Assembly: GCA_023391895.1 (NCBI GenBank)
Contig: JAEWAC010000297.1
Span: forward strand, 1 to 9,113
Length of the DNA: 9,113 nucleotides
Reading direction: 5' to 3'
From: Bacteroidota bacterium
GTDB lineage: Bacteria > Bacteroidota > Bacteroidia > Chitinophagales > Chitinophagaceae
Part shown: positions 1 through 7,320 of the stretch, piece by piece
Position numbering within the stretch: the first letter of the stretch is position 1
Layout of the letters: every line of letters starts with the position of its first letter
Notes under the pieces: generated by a model
Seen by the model: the letters and a program-made list of their open reading frames with translations, nothing else
Told to the model about the DNA's origin: nothing
Database searches by the model: none
Translations under genes and position numbers: made by a program

Positions 1-2737
1 GTGTGATATTATCCAGTTTTACAAAATCACCTTTCTCCAGAAAATAATCGGAATACGCATAGGAAGTAATGGGCAGATCCAATCCCTTCTGGAGGAAGTT
101 GTTGGAATACCGCCCCCGGTTCGTATACACCATGTCCATGATATTCAGGATGTCATACATAAAAGTGCCCCGAAGGAAAATGGTCATATCGAGCGCTCCG
201 TAAGAAAAATTATTTGACAGTCCCGCAAACATCTTGGGCATTCCATTTCCAAGAATTTTCTTTCCCTGCGCGTCTAGTGAGGGATCTTCTGCCTGGCTGT
301 AAAACACCCATTTATTGTTGGCCTCATCAAATTCTTTAAATACCCTTCCGTAGAAATTACCAATGGGTTCCCCCACATCGCGGCGGAAGGCCGAACCCAT
401 GTTTTGCGGCAGGCTGTAGTGATCTACAGGCGCACTCTTTGCCGCCCCGTAGGTCACAGACTTTAAAAAGTTTTCATTATAGGAAGCCGTTAGATTGCTG
501 GACCAGTTAAACTTACGGCCTTCCACCAGATTGAAGTTAAGCGCCAGTTCTACGCCTTTGTTCTCCATCGTGCCCAGGTTCACCAAAATGGTCTGATGAA
601 TGAGAGAAGGAACGGGCGCCGTGGCATCGAGCAGGAGGTCAGAAGTGATCCGTTTGTACAGGTCAAGGGTGCCGCTCACCTTCCTGCCCTTAAATGCAAA
701 GTCGAGGCCGATATTATATTCTGCTTTCTTTTCCCAACGAAGGTCAGGGTTGGGATTTCGACTGGCCCCATAGGTAGGAACAAAACCATTGTTCCACAAG
801 AAAGAAGCACCAGTGCTTAATGTTGACAGAGACCCGTAGGGTGATATGCCTTCCTGGTTACCGGTAACACCATACCCTAACCGCAGTTTCAGATCCTCAA
901 GGAATTGGGTTTTTGAAAGAAAGGGTTCTTTGATCACACGCCATCCAAGACTCACGGCCGGGAAGACGCCCCATTTTTCATTTATCCCAAACTTTGAAGA
1001 TCCTTCGCGTCTCACTGAGGCAGACAGTAAATATTTTTCCATGTAATTATACATGCCCCGTCCAAAAAAGGCAATCAGTTTATTGGAACTCTTACCACTG
1101 CCTAAGCCAGCTCCCGCTGTACCAGCGGCAAAAGCCTGCCCTGCTCCCAGGTTATTATAGCCCATGGCATCCGTAAGAAAATTCCTGTTTGAAGCACTGA
1201 AGTCTTCACTCATGAAATCCTGATAACTGTAGCCCGCCAGTGCGGTAACCTGATGTGCACCTATTCTTTTGCCATAATCGAGGGTGTATTCAAATGTGCG
1301 GTCATAACTAAAAGCAGTGCTGCGGCTGGCATTACCGTTCTGGCCATTAAGCCTGCTGAGAAAAGCGTCGCGGGACTGGTAATAATAGGAAATAACGTCC
1401 CTTCTCTGAAAAGCAAAGAACCCGGAAGCCTTCAGTCCTTCTATGAGGTCAAAAGTTCCTTTGATGCTTCCGTTCAGGTGCTTGATCCTTTCCCCGTCTT
1501 CGGTTTGCATACGGCGGGCATAAGGATTGCCCTTAGGATCCAGAGGATCTTCAAAGAAAGTCCCATCCTGGTTATAGACCGGGAAAGTGGGATTACGATC
1601 GAGAGCATCACCATAGATGGTATTATCCGTTTTGAGATAATGAAGAAAAGAGGTAGCGATATTACCCTGGATAGCCAACCGGTTATCGATGGCCTTCTGG
1701 GTAAAGCTGACACGGGTATTCACAATCTCCCGCCAGGTGCTGATCGCCATTCCCTCCAGGTCTCGCACGGAGACAGCTGCCCGAATGGATGATTTGTCGG
1801 TACCAGATGAAAGAGAAAAATTATGGACATGGCTGAAGGTCTTCCTTGTCAGTTCTTTAAACCAGTTGGTACTGGCGCCGCCATCATTTAATACAAAAGT
1901 GGGATTTGTTCTTTTATACACTTCCGCATAGTCTCGGTACTGGGCTGCTGACAAAACCGGGGGAAAATCTTTTGGAATATCCGTGTAGGCATAGGAATCA
2001 TAGTTGAAGGAGGCAGCACCACTTTTGGCACGTTTTGTTGTGACAATGATTACGCCGTTACTCCCCCGGGTACCATATATAGCTGCTGCAGAACCATCCC
2101 TCAGCACATCAATTGACTCTACATCTTCCGGGGAAAGATTATTCAGATTTCCGCCCGGAATTCCGTCTATGACCACAAAAGGCGAAGTGCTTCCTTTTAA
2201 GGTTGACACGCCTCGTAATTGCAGGGATGACTGCCCGTTGGGATCCGTGCCATTGCTGTTTACAACGATCAATCCCGGGACCTTTCCCTGTATCAGGGAC
2301 ATTGGGGAAATCACGGCGCCCTTATTAAAATCTTTTTCTTTTATACTGCTGATAGCACTGGTGACGTCTGATTTACGTGCCACACCGTACCCAATCACCA
2401 CCACTTCCTCGGATGCTTTATCCGCCTGCATCAATGAAACATTGATGATTCCCGAGAAACCGATTAACACTTCCTGGGTTTGATAACCCACAAAAGAAAA
2501 CGTCAGGTGTTTGCTACCGGCAGCCACTTCAATGCTGAAGCTTCCATCCTGTTTGGTTTGGGTGCCCTTATTGGCCTCCTTTACCAGGACGGAGACACCT
2601 TCCAGCGGCCTGTTTTCTTTTGCATCGGTAACCTTACCGGTAATAATTCGGCTTTGCGCAAAGCCGGCAGACGAAACCATCAGAAGAAAGACCAGATGAA
2701 GAAGGGTACAAACACGAAATAGTAACATTCTTTTCAT
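1..2737 (-). CDS. SusC/RagA-family TonB-dependent outer-membrane receptor (C-terminus beyond left edge)
   Basis: This is an outer-membrane beta-barrel importer, normally paired with a SusD-type lipoprotein and energised by TonB-ExbBD to take up glycans or other large nutrients. I read 912 residues in one unbroken frame; the family is usually about 1000-1100 aa, so roughly the last 100 are off-window. Residues 1-27 form a signal peptide (MKRM start, hydrophobic core, cleavage near GFA|QS). Residues about 31-105 are a CarboxypepD_reg-like domain (ITGKVTD, EGVSV, QDGSFSI, FVGYQTQEV). A TonB-box-like EEVVVIGYG lies at 110-118. The plug follows, with IQGKVPGLIV, LQLRGVSTL, VVIDGIPGG, VESIDVLRDGSAAAIYGTRG and NGVIIVTTKR. 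The barrel ends in-window at the typical EKGDFVKLDNIT. There is no secretin/STN domain, so FecR/sigma-type signalling is not expected from this protein. The ATG at 2737 is chosen because it gives a complete signal peptide; an alternative ATG lies three codons in. The substrate cannot be told. A SusD gene is expected just beyond the left edge. Confidence 0.95.
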   Translation of the reverse strand, partial: MKRMLLFRVCTLLHLVFLLMVSSAGFAQSRIITGKVTDAKENRPLEGVSVLVKEANKGTQTKQDGSFSIEVAAGSKHLTFSFVGYQTQEVLIGFSGIINVSLMQADKASEEVVVIGYGVARKSDVTSAISSIKEKDFNKGAVISPMSLIQGKVPGLIVVNSNGTDPNGQSSLQLRGVSTLKGSTSPFVVIDGIPGGNLNNLSPEDVESIDVLRDGSAAAIYGTRGSNGVIIVTTKRAKSGAASFNYDSYAYTDIPKDFPPVLSAAQYRDYAEVYKRTNPTFVLNDGGASTNWFKELTRKTFSHVHNFSLSSGTDKSSIRAAVSVRDLEGMAISTWREIVNTRVSFTQKAIDNRLAIQGNIATSFLHYLKTDNTIYGDALDRNPTFPVYNQDGTFFEDPLDPKGNPYARRMQTEDGERIKHLNGSIKGTFDLIEGLKASGFFAFQRRDVISYYYQSRDAFLSRLNGQNGNASRSTAFSYDRTFEYTLDYGKRIGAHQVTALAGYSYQDFMSEDFSASNRNFLTDAMGYNNLGAGQAFAAGTAGAGLGSGKSSNKLIAFFGRGMYNYMEKYLLSASVRREGSSKFGINEKWGVFPAVSLGWRVIKEPFLSKTQFLEDLKLRLGYGVTGNQEGISPYGSLSTLSTGASFLWNNGFVPTYGASRNPNPDLRWEKKAEYNIGLDFAFKGRKVSGTLDLYKRITSDLLLDATAPVPSLIHQTILVNLGTMENKGVELALNFNLVEGRKFNWSSNLTASYNENFLKSVTYGAAKSAPVDHYSLPQNMGSAFRRDVGEPIGNFYGRVFKEFDEANNKWVFYSQAEDPSLDAQGKKILGNGMPKMFAGLSNNFSYGALDMTIFLRGTFMYDILNIMDMVYTNRGRYSNNFLQKGLDLPITSYAYSDYFLEKGDFVKLDNIT

Positions 2738-2779
2738 ACGTCAATTTTGGTTTTTTGTAAATTATGTACTGATTTTGCG

Positions 2780-2792
2780 TTACCGCAGGTAA
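2780..2792 (-). promoter_or_regulatory. short hairpin/palindrome in the SusC 5' leader
   Basis: On the minus strand TTACC, a 3-base spacer TGC and GGTAA form a perfect 5-bp inverted repeat, 43-55 bases before the SusC start codon. It could be a leader hairpin affecting translation or a small operator. The stem is short enough to occur by chance. Confidence 0.25.
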
Positions 2793-2920
2793 TGGGCAGG
2801 CCGTGTTTCTGCAACTGATCGAAACAGCCAAGCAATGGGGATGGACTCATACAGTTTAGTTTTAGTAAATCAGACAGTTATTAATAGCCCCTCAAGTTAG
2901 TCTTGTCCATCTTCCCAACT

Positions 2921-2964
2921 TGTCAACGGACTACAAACGAATTGTTAACGGAATTTAAACGGTT
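2921..2964 (+). promoter_or_regulatory. four tandem 11-bp repeats, probable OmpR/PhoB-type response-regulator binding array
   Basis: Four consecutive 11-mers begin at 2921, 2932, 2943 and 2954: TGTCAACGGAC, TACAAACGAAT, TGTTAACGGAA and TTTAAACGGTT. T at position 1 and AACG at positions 5-8 are invariant in all four, and G at position 9 is in three. The period is exactly 11 with no slippage. OmpR-family winged-helix regulators are known to bind head-to-tail direct repeats of about 11-bp period (for example PhoB boxes), and such a regulator is encoded in the adjacent operon. The array ends about 24 bases before the candidate -7 element of that operon, a position suited to activation, and 184 bases from the SusC start. 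That this regulator binds here is inference. Confidence 0.6.
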
Positions 2965-2987
2965 CTCTTTTCTGTAAAATCTTAGTG

Positions 2988-2995
2988 TATTTCTG
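2988..2995 (+). promoter_or_regulatory. candidate -7 promoter element for the kinase-regulator operon
   Basis: TATTTCTG matches the Bacteroidota -7 consensus TAnnTTTG at five of six fixed positions. A T-rich stretch (TTTTCTG, 2968-2974) lies upstream, but no well-spaced TTTG -33 element is present. A poor -33 would fit a promoter needing an activator bound at the adjoining 11-bp repeats. If correct, the transcript leader is about 80 nt. Confidence 0.25.
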
Positions 2996-3084
2996 TAGCT
3001 TAGGAGCAAGCAATCAAACCCGCTTTTCATTTAAAAAGCAAGGGGAAAAGCTGAAATGCTTGATCAATCAGACTAATTGTTCAA

Positions 3085-4518
3085 ATGAGACCTAAGGTTA
3101 CCCGGTATATTATCATTTCCGTTCTTTGCTTTTTGATATTAGCTGTTGTGCAATACATACTGGTGTACAACACCTATGAATTGAAGAATGAACGGTATTA
3201 TTTCAATGAAAAAAACGCCATCCGGGAAAGCTATTCAAAATTGATCAGGAACGATAAACTATTTCCTGGCGGAGGAAAGATTATCGACTCTTTTGTACTT
3301 CCTAATCTGGACCAGCTGGCCTGGGCCTATAGAAATGATAAGAAGGCGTTTGTCGCACAGGCACAAAAGCTTTCAGACAGCCTGTTTCACGAACTCCGGC
3401 AAAAAGAATCCATACAATTGTTTTTAAGCAGCTTCAAAAAAAGTAAACAGCTAAACGACTCTTTTGTGTATGGGCTGATGATTGAATCCCTGGCTCTTTT
3501 TCTTGACCAACATGAATATGTTACTATTTACGACCGGTTTGAAAATTCATCGGTGATTACTTCTCCCGTTCAGGAAAAGGAGGGAATACGCATCGGGGGA
3601 TCGCTCCGCCATCTGAATGATCAGAATAGAGTGATTGGCCTCTCTATAACAGGTTCACAGCCTAATAGTTACAAAATCAGCTTCCGGCTGTATGTGGAAC
3701 CTCAAAGCAGAAAAAGCGCCATTCTACGGCAAATGGGATTTACTTTTTTCCTTTCCCTTGCCTCTATACTGTTCATTATATTTCTGTTTTTTGTAACCTT
3801 CAGAAATTGGCTTAAACAAAAAAAGCTTTCTGAAATGAAATCAGACTTCATAAATAATATTACTCATGAATTGCATACCCCCCTGGCGGCTATTATTGTA
3901 GCCAATAAAAACCTCCAGAATGAAAAGATCATTGAAAACAAAGAGAATATCCGCCCCCTGACGGATGTCATTCAAAGGCAATCAGACCGGCTCAAAACAT
4001 TGATCAGCGAGGTGTTGTATATTGTTACCACGGAAAAAATAAGGCTTCAGAAAAAAGACTATGCCATAAACGACCTGCTGGATGAAATTTTACTGGATTA
4101 CCGCTTACAGCTTACACAGCCAAATGTCAGTCTGAACTTCATTAAAAATGCATTGAACGATACAGCCACGCTGGATAAGTTTCATTTTACAACCATGTTA
4201 ATAAATATTTTAGACAATGGCATAAAGTACAATGACAAGCACCAAAAAAAGCTTACTGTTATTACAGAAAATACAGCCATGGGACATTTTCAAATACAAA
4301 TCAGGGACAATGGTATCGGCATGACTCCCGAAACGATCAGGCATATATTCGAAAAATTTTATCGCAACGGCACACCATTCACGACACAGGTCAAAGGCCT
4401 TGGATTGGGACTTCATTATGCCAGACAAAGCGCCACTGCACACAATTGGAATATTCAGGTGGAAAGCAAGCCTGGGACCGGCAGTACATTTATTATTACC
4501 ATTCCGTTACAACTTTAA
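3085..4518 (+). CDS. membrane sensor histidine kinase (HisKA/HATPase, RprX-like)
   Basis: This is an inner-membrane sensor kinase that should autophosphorylate on a histidine and pass the phosphate to the regulator encoded 5 bp downstream. At 477 aa it has the usual Bacteroidota layout. Transmembrane segment 1 is at about residues 8-28, followed by a roughly 190-residue extracytoplasmic sensor region with no motif I recognise, and transmembrane segment 2 at about 217-239. The HisKA helix contains the H-box ITHELHTPL with phospho-acceptor His261. The HATPase domain has an N-box (LINILDNGIKYN, Asn374 and Asn378), a G1 box DNGIGM (408-413), an F-box-like FEKFYR and a G2 box GLGLGL (438-443). All catalytic motifs are present. 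One oddity is His264 in the HELHTPL motif, where Arg or Lys is commoner. The ATG at 3085 gives a positively charged N-terminus directly before the first membrane helix. No strong ribosome-binding site is seen. The signal is unknown. Confidence 0.93.
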   Translation: MRPKVTRYIIISVLCFLILAVVQYILVYNTYELKNERYYFNEKNAIRESYSKLIRNDKLFPGGGKIIDSFVLPNLDQLAWAYRNDKKAFVAQAQKLSDSLFHELRQKESIQLFLSSFKKSKQLNDSFVYGLMIESLALFLDQHEYVTIYDRFENSSVITSPVQEKEGIRIGGSLRHLNDQNRVIGLSITGSQPNSYKISFRLYVEPQSRKSAILRQMGFTFFLSLASILFIIFLFFVTFRNWLKQKKLSEMKSDFINNITHELHTPLAAIIVANKNLQNEKIIENKENIRPLTDVIQRQSDRLKTLISEVLYIVTTEKIRLQKKDYAINDLLDEILLDYRLQLTQPNVSLNFIKNALNDTATLDKFHFTTMLINILDNGIKYNDKHQKKLTVITENTAMGHFQIQIRDNGIGMTPETIRHIFEKFYRNGTPFTTQVKGLGLGLHYARQSATAHNWNIQVESKPGTGSTFIITIPLQL

Positions 4519-4523
4519 AAAAT

Positions 4524-5243
4524 ATGAAACCTAAAATTCTTTTGGTGGAGGATGAAGTGGACCTGGGTAATGTAGTAAAACAATACCTGGAGGTTATGGA
4601 CTTTGAAGTGGACTGGTGTATAAACGGCAAAGAGGCTTTTCAACAATTAGAGTCCATGCCGGGTAAATACAATATTTTACTGATAGATGTGAGCCTTCCT
4701 GGAATGGATGGCTTTGAGCTGGCTTCCAGAATTGTAAAGATTAACAGCCATATTTCCTTTCTTTTTTTGACTGCCAGGGCAGAGAAACAGGATAAGTTGT
4801 TTGGATTAAAGATTGGAGCGGATGATTATATTACAAAACCCTTTGAGATTGATGAAGTGGTATTGCGCATCAAAAATATTTTAAAGCGCCAACAAATTGG
4901 AAAGGCTTCCCAACTTCCAGCTACAGCCACTGTTATTCAGGCAGGCAATATACGATTCAATAAAGAATTACTAAAGCTGGTCATTGACAATAATAAGGAG
5001 GTTGCCCTTACAATAAGAGAATCCGAATTATTAAATTACCTGTTTCAGCATCCTAACCGCGTGTTAAAACGCGAAGAAATACTAACGCAACTCTGGGGAG
5101 AGAATGATTATTTTCTTGGAAGAAGTCTTGATGTCTTTATATCCAGGTTGCGAAAACACATCGGCACGAATGAGTATATCAGTATAACCAATATTTATGG
5201 GGTAGGGTTCGTGTTTAATGTCCGTCATTCTGAACGCCTGTGA
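4524..5243 (+). CDS. OmpR/PhoB-family response regulator (RprY-like)
   Basis: This is a 239-aa cytoplasmic DNA-binding regulator, partner of the kinase just upstream. The receiver domain covers about residues 3-120: acidic pocket Glu9/Asp10, phospho-acceptor Asp55 (LLIDVSLPGMDG), switch Thr83 (FLTA) and Lys105 (TKPF) are all present. A short linker leads to a C-terminal winged-helix Trans_reg_C domain at about 138-235, with LTIRESELLNYL, the RVLKREEILTQLWG helix, the recognition-helix region LDVFISRLRKH and a C-terminal hairpin ITNIYGVGFVF. I start it at the ATG at 4524. A longer in-frame ATG at 4446 lies inside the kinase gene and would add 26 residues unlike a receiver N-terminus. The 5-bp gap to the kinase implies co-transcription. 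The 11-bp repeats upstream of the operon have the period expected for this domain type, so autoregulation is plausible. Confidence 0.94.
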   Translation: MKPKILLVEDEVDLGNVVKQYLEVMDFEVDWCINGKEAFQQLESMPGKYNILLIDVSLPGMDGFELASRIVKINSHISFLFLTARAEKQDKLFGLKIGADDYITKPFEIDEVVLRIKNILKRQQIGKASQLPATATVIQAGNIRFNKELLKLVIDNNKEVALTIRESELLNYLFQHPNRVLKREEILTQLWGENDYFLGRSLDVFISRLRKHIGTNEYISITNIYGVGFVFNVRHSERL

Positions 5244-5497
5244 CATCACTTCTTAATGTCCCTTACAACCTTTACACTGAAAGAGGAAAGAGACACGGTC
5301 TCCCTGATCCAGAAATCCACTGCTAGATAATTTATTACCACAATACAGTCTCCCTTGAATAAAGGCTTAGGCATGTTACCGTACAGGTGCTTCCTGTAAT
5401 TTGCAATCGATACAGTACTCTTATATCAACTTACACTTTCCATCAGATTTGAAGTTCAGAAGTTTTCTTGTCGCCAATGAAAAAACTGAACCCTCTT

Positions 5498-5537
5498 AAA
5501 AAAAATCCTCTATTGCCGATGAAGTTGCTGGAGGGAT
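5498..5537 (-). terminator. possible intrinsic terminator (minus strand)
   Basis: On the minus strand, ATCCCTC (5537-5531) can pair with GAGGAT (5510-5505) with one bulged C, across a 20-base loop. The run of eight T at 5505-5498 follows directly, its first base being the end of the stem. It overlaps the T-arm of the tRNA-like relic, so it may have ended that gene, or it may end the transporter transcript whose stop is about 290 bases upstream. The stem is weak and the loop long. Confidence 0.3.
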
Positions 5538-5570
5538 CTGAACCTGCGCACCCTACCCCAAAACCAGGTG
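5531..5570 (-). pseudogene. decayed tRNA-Pro-like sequence (anticodon and T arms)
   Basis: Read on the minus strand, this resembles the 3' half of bacterial tRNA-Pro genes as I remember them. There is an anticodon stem CCTGG (5568-5564), a 7-base loop TTTTGGG (5563-5557) and a 3' stem GTAGG (5556-5552), which pairs with one mismatch and one G-T pair. A 4-base variable region GTGC follows, then the T-stem strand GCAGG and the loop TTCAGAT (5542-5536). Decay shows in three places. The T-loop has TTCAG where TTCGA or TTCAA is expected. The 3' T-stem strand CCCTC no longer pairs fully. The loop has an extra T, so the phase reads TTG rather than TGG. Upstream bases on the same strand (to about 5600) keep only vague D-arm similarity, and no acceptor stem or CCA is evident. 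It is not a functional tRNA as read. Chance resemblance cannot be excluded. Confidence 0.35.
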
Positions 5571-5665
5571 AATCATCCGTTTGGCTTTGGGCTATCAAGG
5601 TTTTCAACTAACTATTATTGTTTTTATTTTCATTCTGCGACCATTGCAGTCCAAAATCAACTTAA

Positions 5666-5696
5666 AAGCATGATTCTTTATGAAGAAATTATGCTT
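5666..5696 (-). terminator. long AT-rich hairpin downstream of the transporter gene
   Basis: Arms 5666-5678 (AAGCATGATTCTT) and 5683-5696 (AAGAAATTATGCTT) pair over 12 Watson-Crick pairs, with one bulged A, one G-T position (a mismatch when read on the minus strand) and a 4-base loop. On the minus strand it lies about 135 bases past the transporter stop and is followed by a short TTTTAAG tract, so it might stabilise or end that transcript. It lacks a GC-rich stem and a full T-run, and is a weak terminator candidate. Confidence 0.3.
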
Positions 5697-5830
5697 GAGC
5701 CTATTCAATAAAATAAGATGCAAAGCAATCAACTTTCCTGCATGTGCAGGTAGGGTTCAAATAAGGAAACCATAACTGAAATGCAAAATACCTACATAAT
5801 GATTCTATATGAGCCTACTCAGTTATCGTA

Positions 5831-7240
5831 TTACAGATCAGTAATAGGCTTGTAATTCGGCACCAGCGATTTCATGATTATCCAAGCCAGCAAGTAGGCT
5901 ATGGCACAATAGGCAAACATGAGGGTATAGCCGGTTTCTATGTGGCCCAGGGCTTTGTAGTGGTCAAACAAGGCACCGCCTATTTTTGTGATGATCACCC
6001 CGCCAATACCCCCTGCCATTCCCCCTATACCTACCACAGAACCTACCGCCCTTTTGGGAAACATGTCAGACACAGTTGTAAAGATATTGGCGCTCCAGGC
6101 CTGATGCGCTGAAGCCCCAATACCAATTAGTAAGACTGGCATCCAGAAACTAACCGTGCCTAGGGGTTGTGCTATCAAAACCACTACGGGAAAAAAAGCA
6201 ATCATCAACATGGCGCGCATGCGACTTTCATAAGGCTGGTAACCTTTGTTAATAAAGTACATCGGGAACCAGCCCCCTCCAATACTACCCACCATGGTTA
6301 GACTGTACAAAACAGCCAAGGGCAGCATCATCTCTGTACCGGCTATGCCATATTGGTCATTCAGGTAAGCCGGCAGCCAAAACAGAAAAAACCACCATAC
6401 CCCATCAGTCAGGAATTTACCCGTTACAAAGGCCCATGTTTGCTTATAGCCCAGCAGTTTTATCCAGGATATACTTTTTTCATTAATCTTAACTGTTTCA
6501 TTTATTTCGCCGGCATTGATGTAAGCCAGCTCCTCACGGGACAATCTTTTCTGTTCTTCGGGTTTGTCATAAAAAATTAACCAGAAAACTAACCATACAA
6601 AGCCCACCGCACCAACGATGATAAATGCTGCTTCCCAGCCCCAGGTGTAGGCAATCCAGGGAACGGTTAACGGTGCTAAAATAGCGCCTACGTTGGCGCC
6701 TGAATTAAAGATGCCGGTAGCAAGCGATCTTTCTTTTTTGGGGAAATATTCAGCCGTGGCTTTAATGGCTGCCGGAAAATTACCCGCCTCACCAATAGCT
6801 AAAACTATTCTGGAAAACATAAATCCTAAAACGGAAATAGGGACTATAGCCAAACCGGTCCAGCCTAAAACAGTTATAACTGACTTACCCAAGGGAATGG
6901 CCGCCGCATGAATGATGGCGCCAATGCTCCAGATGATGATGGCCCAGGTATAACCTTTCTTTGTGCCCAGTTTATCGATGATCCTGCCGGCAAAGAGCAT
7001 AGAAATGGCATAGGCCAACTGAAAGACCGCAGTAATGTCAGCGTACTGGCTATTGGTCCAGCCAAACACCTCGGGCTTTTCCAGTTCCGGTTTTAAAAGG
7101 CTTAACACTTGCCGGTCCAGATAGTTGATAGTAGTGGCCGCAAACAGCATAGCACAAATGGTCCAGCGATATTTTTGTACCGGTCCATTTATGGCAGAGG
7201 CTAAAGGTTTTGATTTTACTGCGGCTGCTTCATTTTGCAT
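5831..7240 (-). CDS. exuT: ExuT-like MFS transporter (anion:cation symporter family), probable hexuronate permease
   Basis: This 469-aa inner-membrane protein is a major facilitator of the anion:cation symporter group, which imports sugar acids such as D-galacturonate and D-glucuronate with protons. The first membrane helix carries the INYLDRQVLSLL motif (residues 38-49) typical of ExuT proteins. The loop between helices 2 and 3 has the MFS signature GRIIDKLGTKKG (85-96). Twelve hydrophobic segments can be traced, with a central cytoplasmic loop around DKPEEQKRLSREEL and later helices including GIGASAHQAWSANIF. The ATG at 7240 is followed by a short polar N-terminus before helix 1; no Shine-Dalgarno sequence precedes it. 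It lies on the same strand as the KDPG aldolase and kinase genes, which supports uronate as substrate, but 666 bp separate them, so it may have its own promoter. Alternatives within the family are galactonate, glucarate or related acids. Confidence 0.88.
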   Translation of the reverse strand: MQNEAAAVKSKPLASAINGPVQKYRWTICAMLFAATTINYLDRQVLSLLKPELEKPEVFGWTNSQYADITAVFQLAYAISMLFAGRIIDKLGTKKGYTWAIIIWSIGAIIHAAAIPLGKSVITVLGWTGLAIVPISVLGFMFSRIVLAIGEAGNFPAAIKATAEYFPKKERSLATGIFNSGANVGAILAPLTVPWIAYTWGWEAAFIIVGAVGFVWLVFWLIFYDKPEEQKRLSREELAYINAGEINETVKINEKSISWIKLLGYKQTWAFVTGKFLTDGVWWFFLFWLPAYLNDQYGIAGTEMMLPLAVLYSLTMVGSIGGGWFPMYFINKGYQPYESRMRAMLMIAFFPVVVLIAQPLGTVSFWMPVLLIGIGASAHQAWSANIFTTVSDMFPKRAVGSVVGIGGMAGGIGGVIITKIGGALFDHYKALGHIETGYTLMFAYCAIAYLLAWIIMKSLVPNYKPITDL

Positions 7241-7293
7241 ATTGTACTGATTGAGCGGTTCGATAATTAATATTCACAGTTGTTATTTAAGAA

Positions 7294-7306
7294 ATCATGA
7301 CATGAT
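7294..7306. promoter_or_regulatory. palindrome upstream of the transporter gene (candidate operator)
   Basis: ATCATG-A-CATGAT is a perfect 6-bp inverted repeat with a 1-base spacer, 54-66 bases before the transporter start codon, where an operator for a GntR- or LacI-type uronate regulator would be expected. No such regulator is in the window, and the assignment is inferred from symmetry and position only. Confidence 0.3.
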
Positions 7307-7320
7307 ATATGATGGCAAGA

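Larger units (their letters stand above)
2738..3084. other. divergent intergenic region between the SusC gene and the two-component operon
   Basis: These 347 bp separate two divergently transcribed start codons, so they should carry promoters for both. Visible contents are a short hairpin near the SusC start (2780-2792), a four-copy 11-bp repeat array (2921-2964), a weak Bacteroidota-type -7 element on the plus strand (2988-2995) and a small AT-rich hairpin (3022-3039, arms GCTTTT and AAAAGC) in the kinase leader. I found no convincing TAnnTTTG element on the minus strand for SusC and no further gene. The short antisense-strand open frame that crosses the SusC start lies in a different frame and lacks coding character. 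Confidence 0.8.
5244..5830. other. gene-poor convergent intergenic region with relic sequences
   Basis: These 587 bp lie between the 3' ends of the response-regulator and transporter genes. I see no intact gene. Visible contents are a 59-codon minus-strand open stretch of protein-like composition (5246-5425), a tRNA-Pro-like relic (5531-5570) followed on its strand by a T-run (5505-5498), a long imperfect hairpin (5666-5696), a small palindrome (5737-5750, CCTGCA-TG-TGCAGG) and an imperfect direct repeat (5670-5706 versus 5799-5820). Such a mix suggests a site of past insertion and decay. That history is inference. Confidence 0.7.

Noticed and set aside
1253..1792. 179-codon plus-strand open frame
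   Set aside because: It is antisense to the continuous SusC frame, which has clear family motifs on the other strand; the antisense product resembles nothing. The same holds for the other plus-strand frames within 596-2722.
2634..2831. 65-codon minus-strand frame crossing the SusC start
   Set aside because: It overlaps the SusC signal peptide and leader in a different frame and has no coding character.
4446..4523. Longer start for the response regulator
   Set aside because: The extra 26 residues lie inside the kinase gene and do not resemble a receiver N-terminus; the ATG at 4524 gives a standard start.
5242..5260. Hairpin GACAT/ATGTC at the response-regulator stop as a terminator
   Set aside because: The stem has only 5 AT-rich pairs with a 9-base loop and no T-run follows.
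5257..5330. Small plus-strand frame beginning MSLTTFTLK
   Set aside because: It has only 24 codons, lacks a ribosome-binding site and is antisense to a longer open stretch; there is no support for expression.
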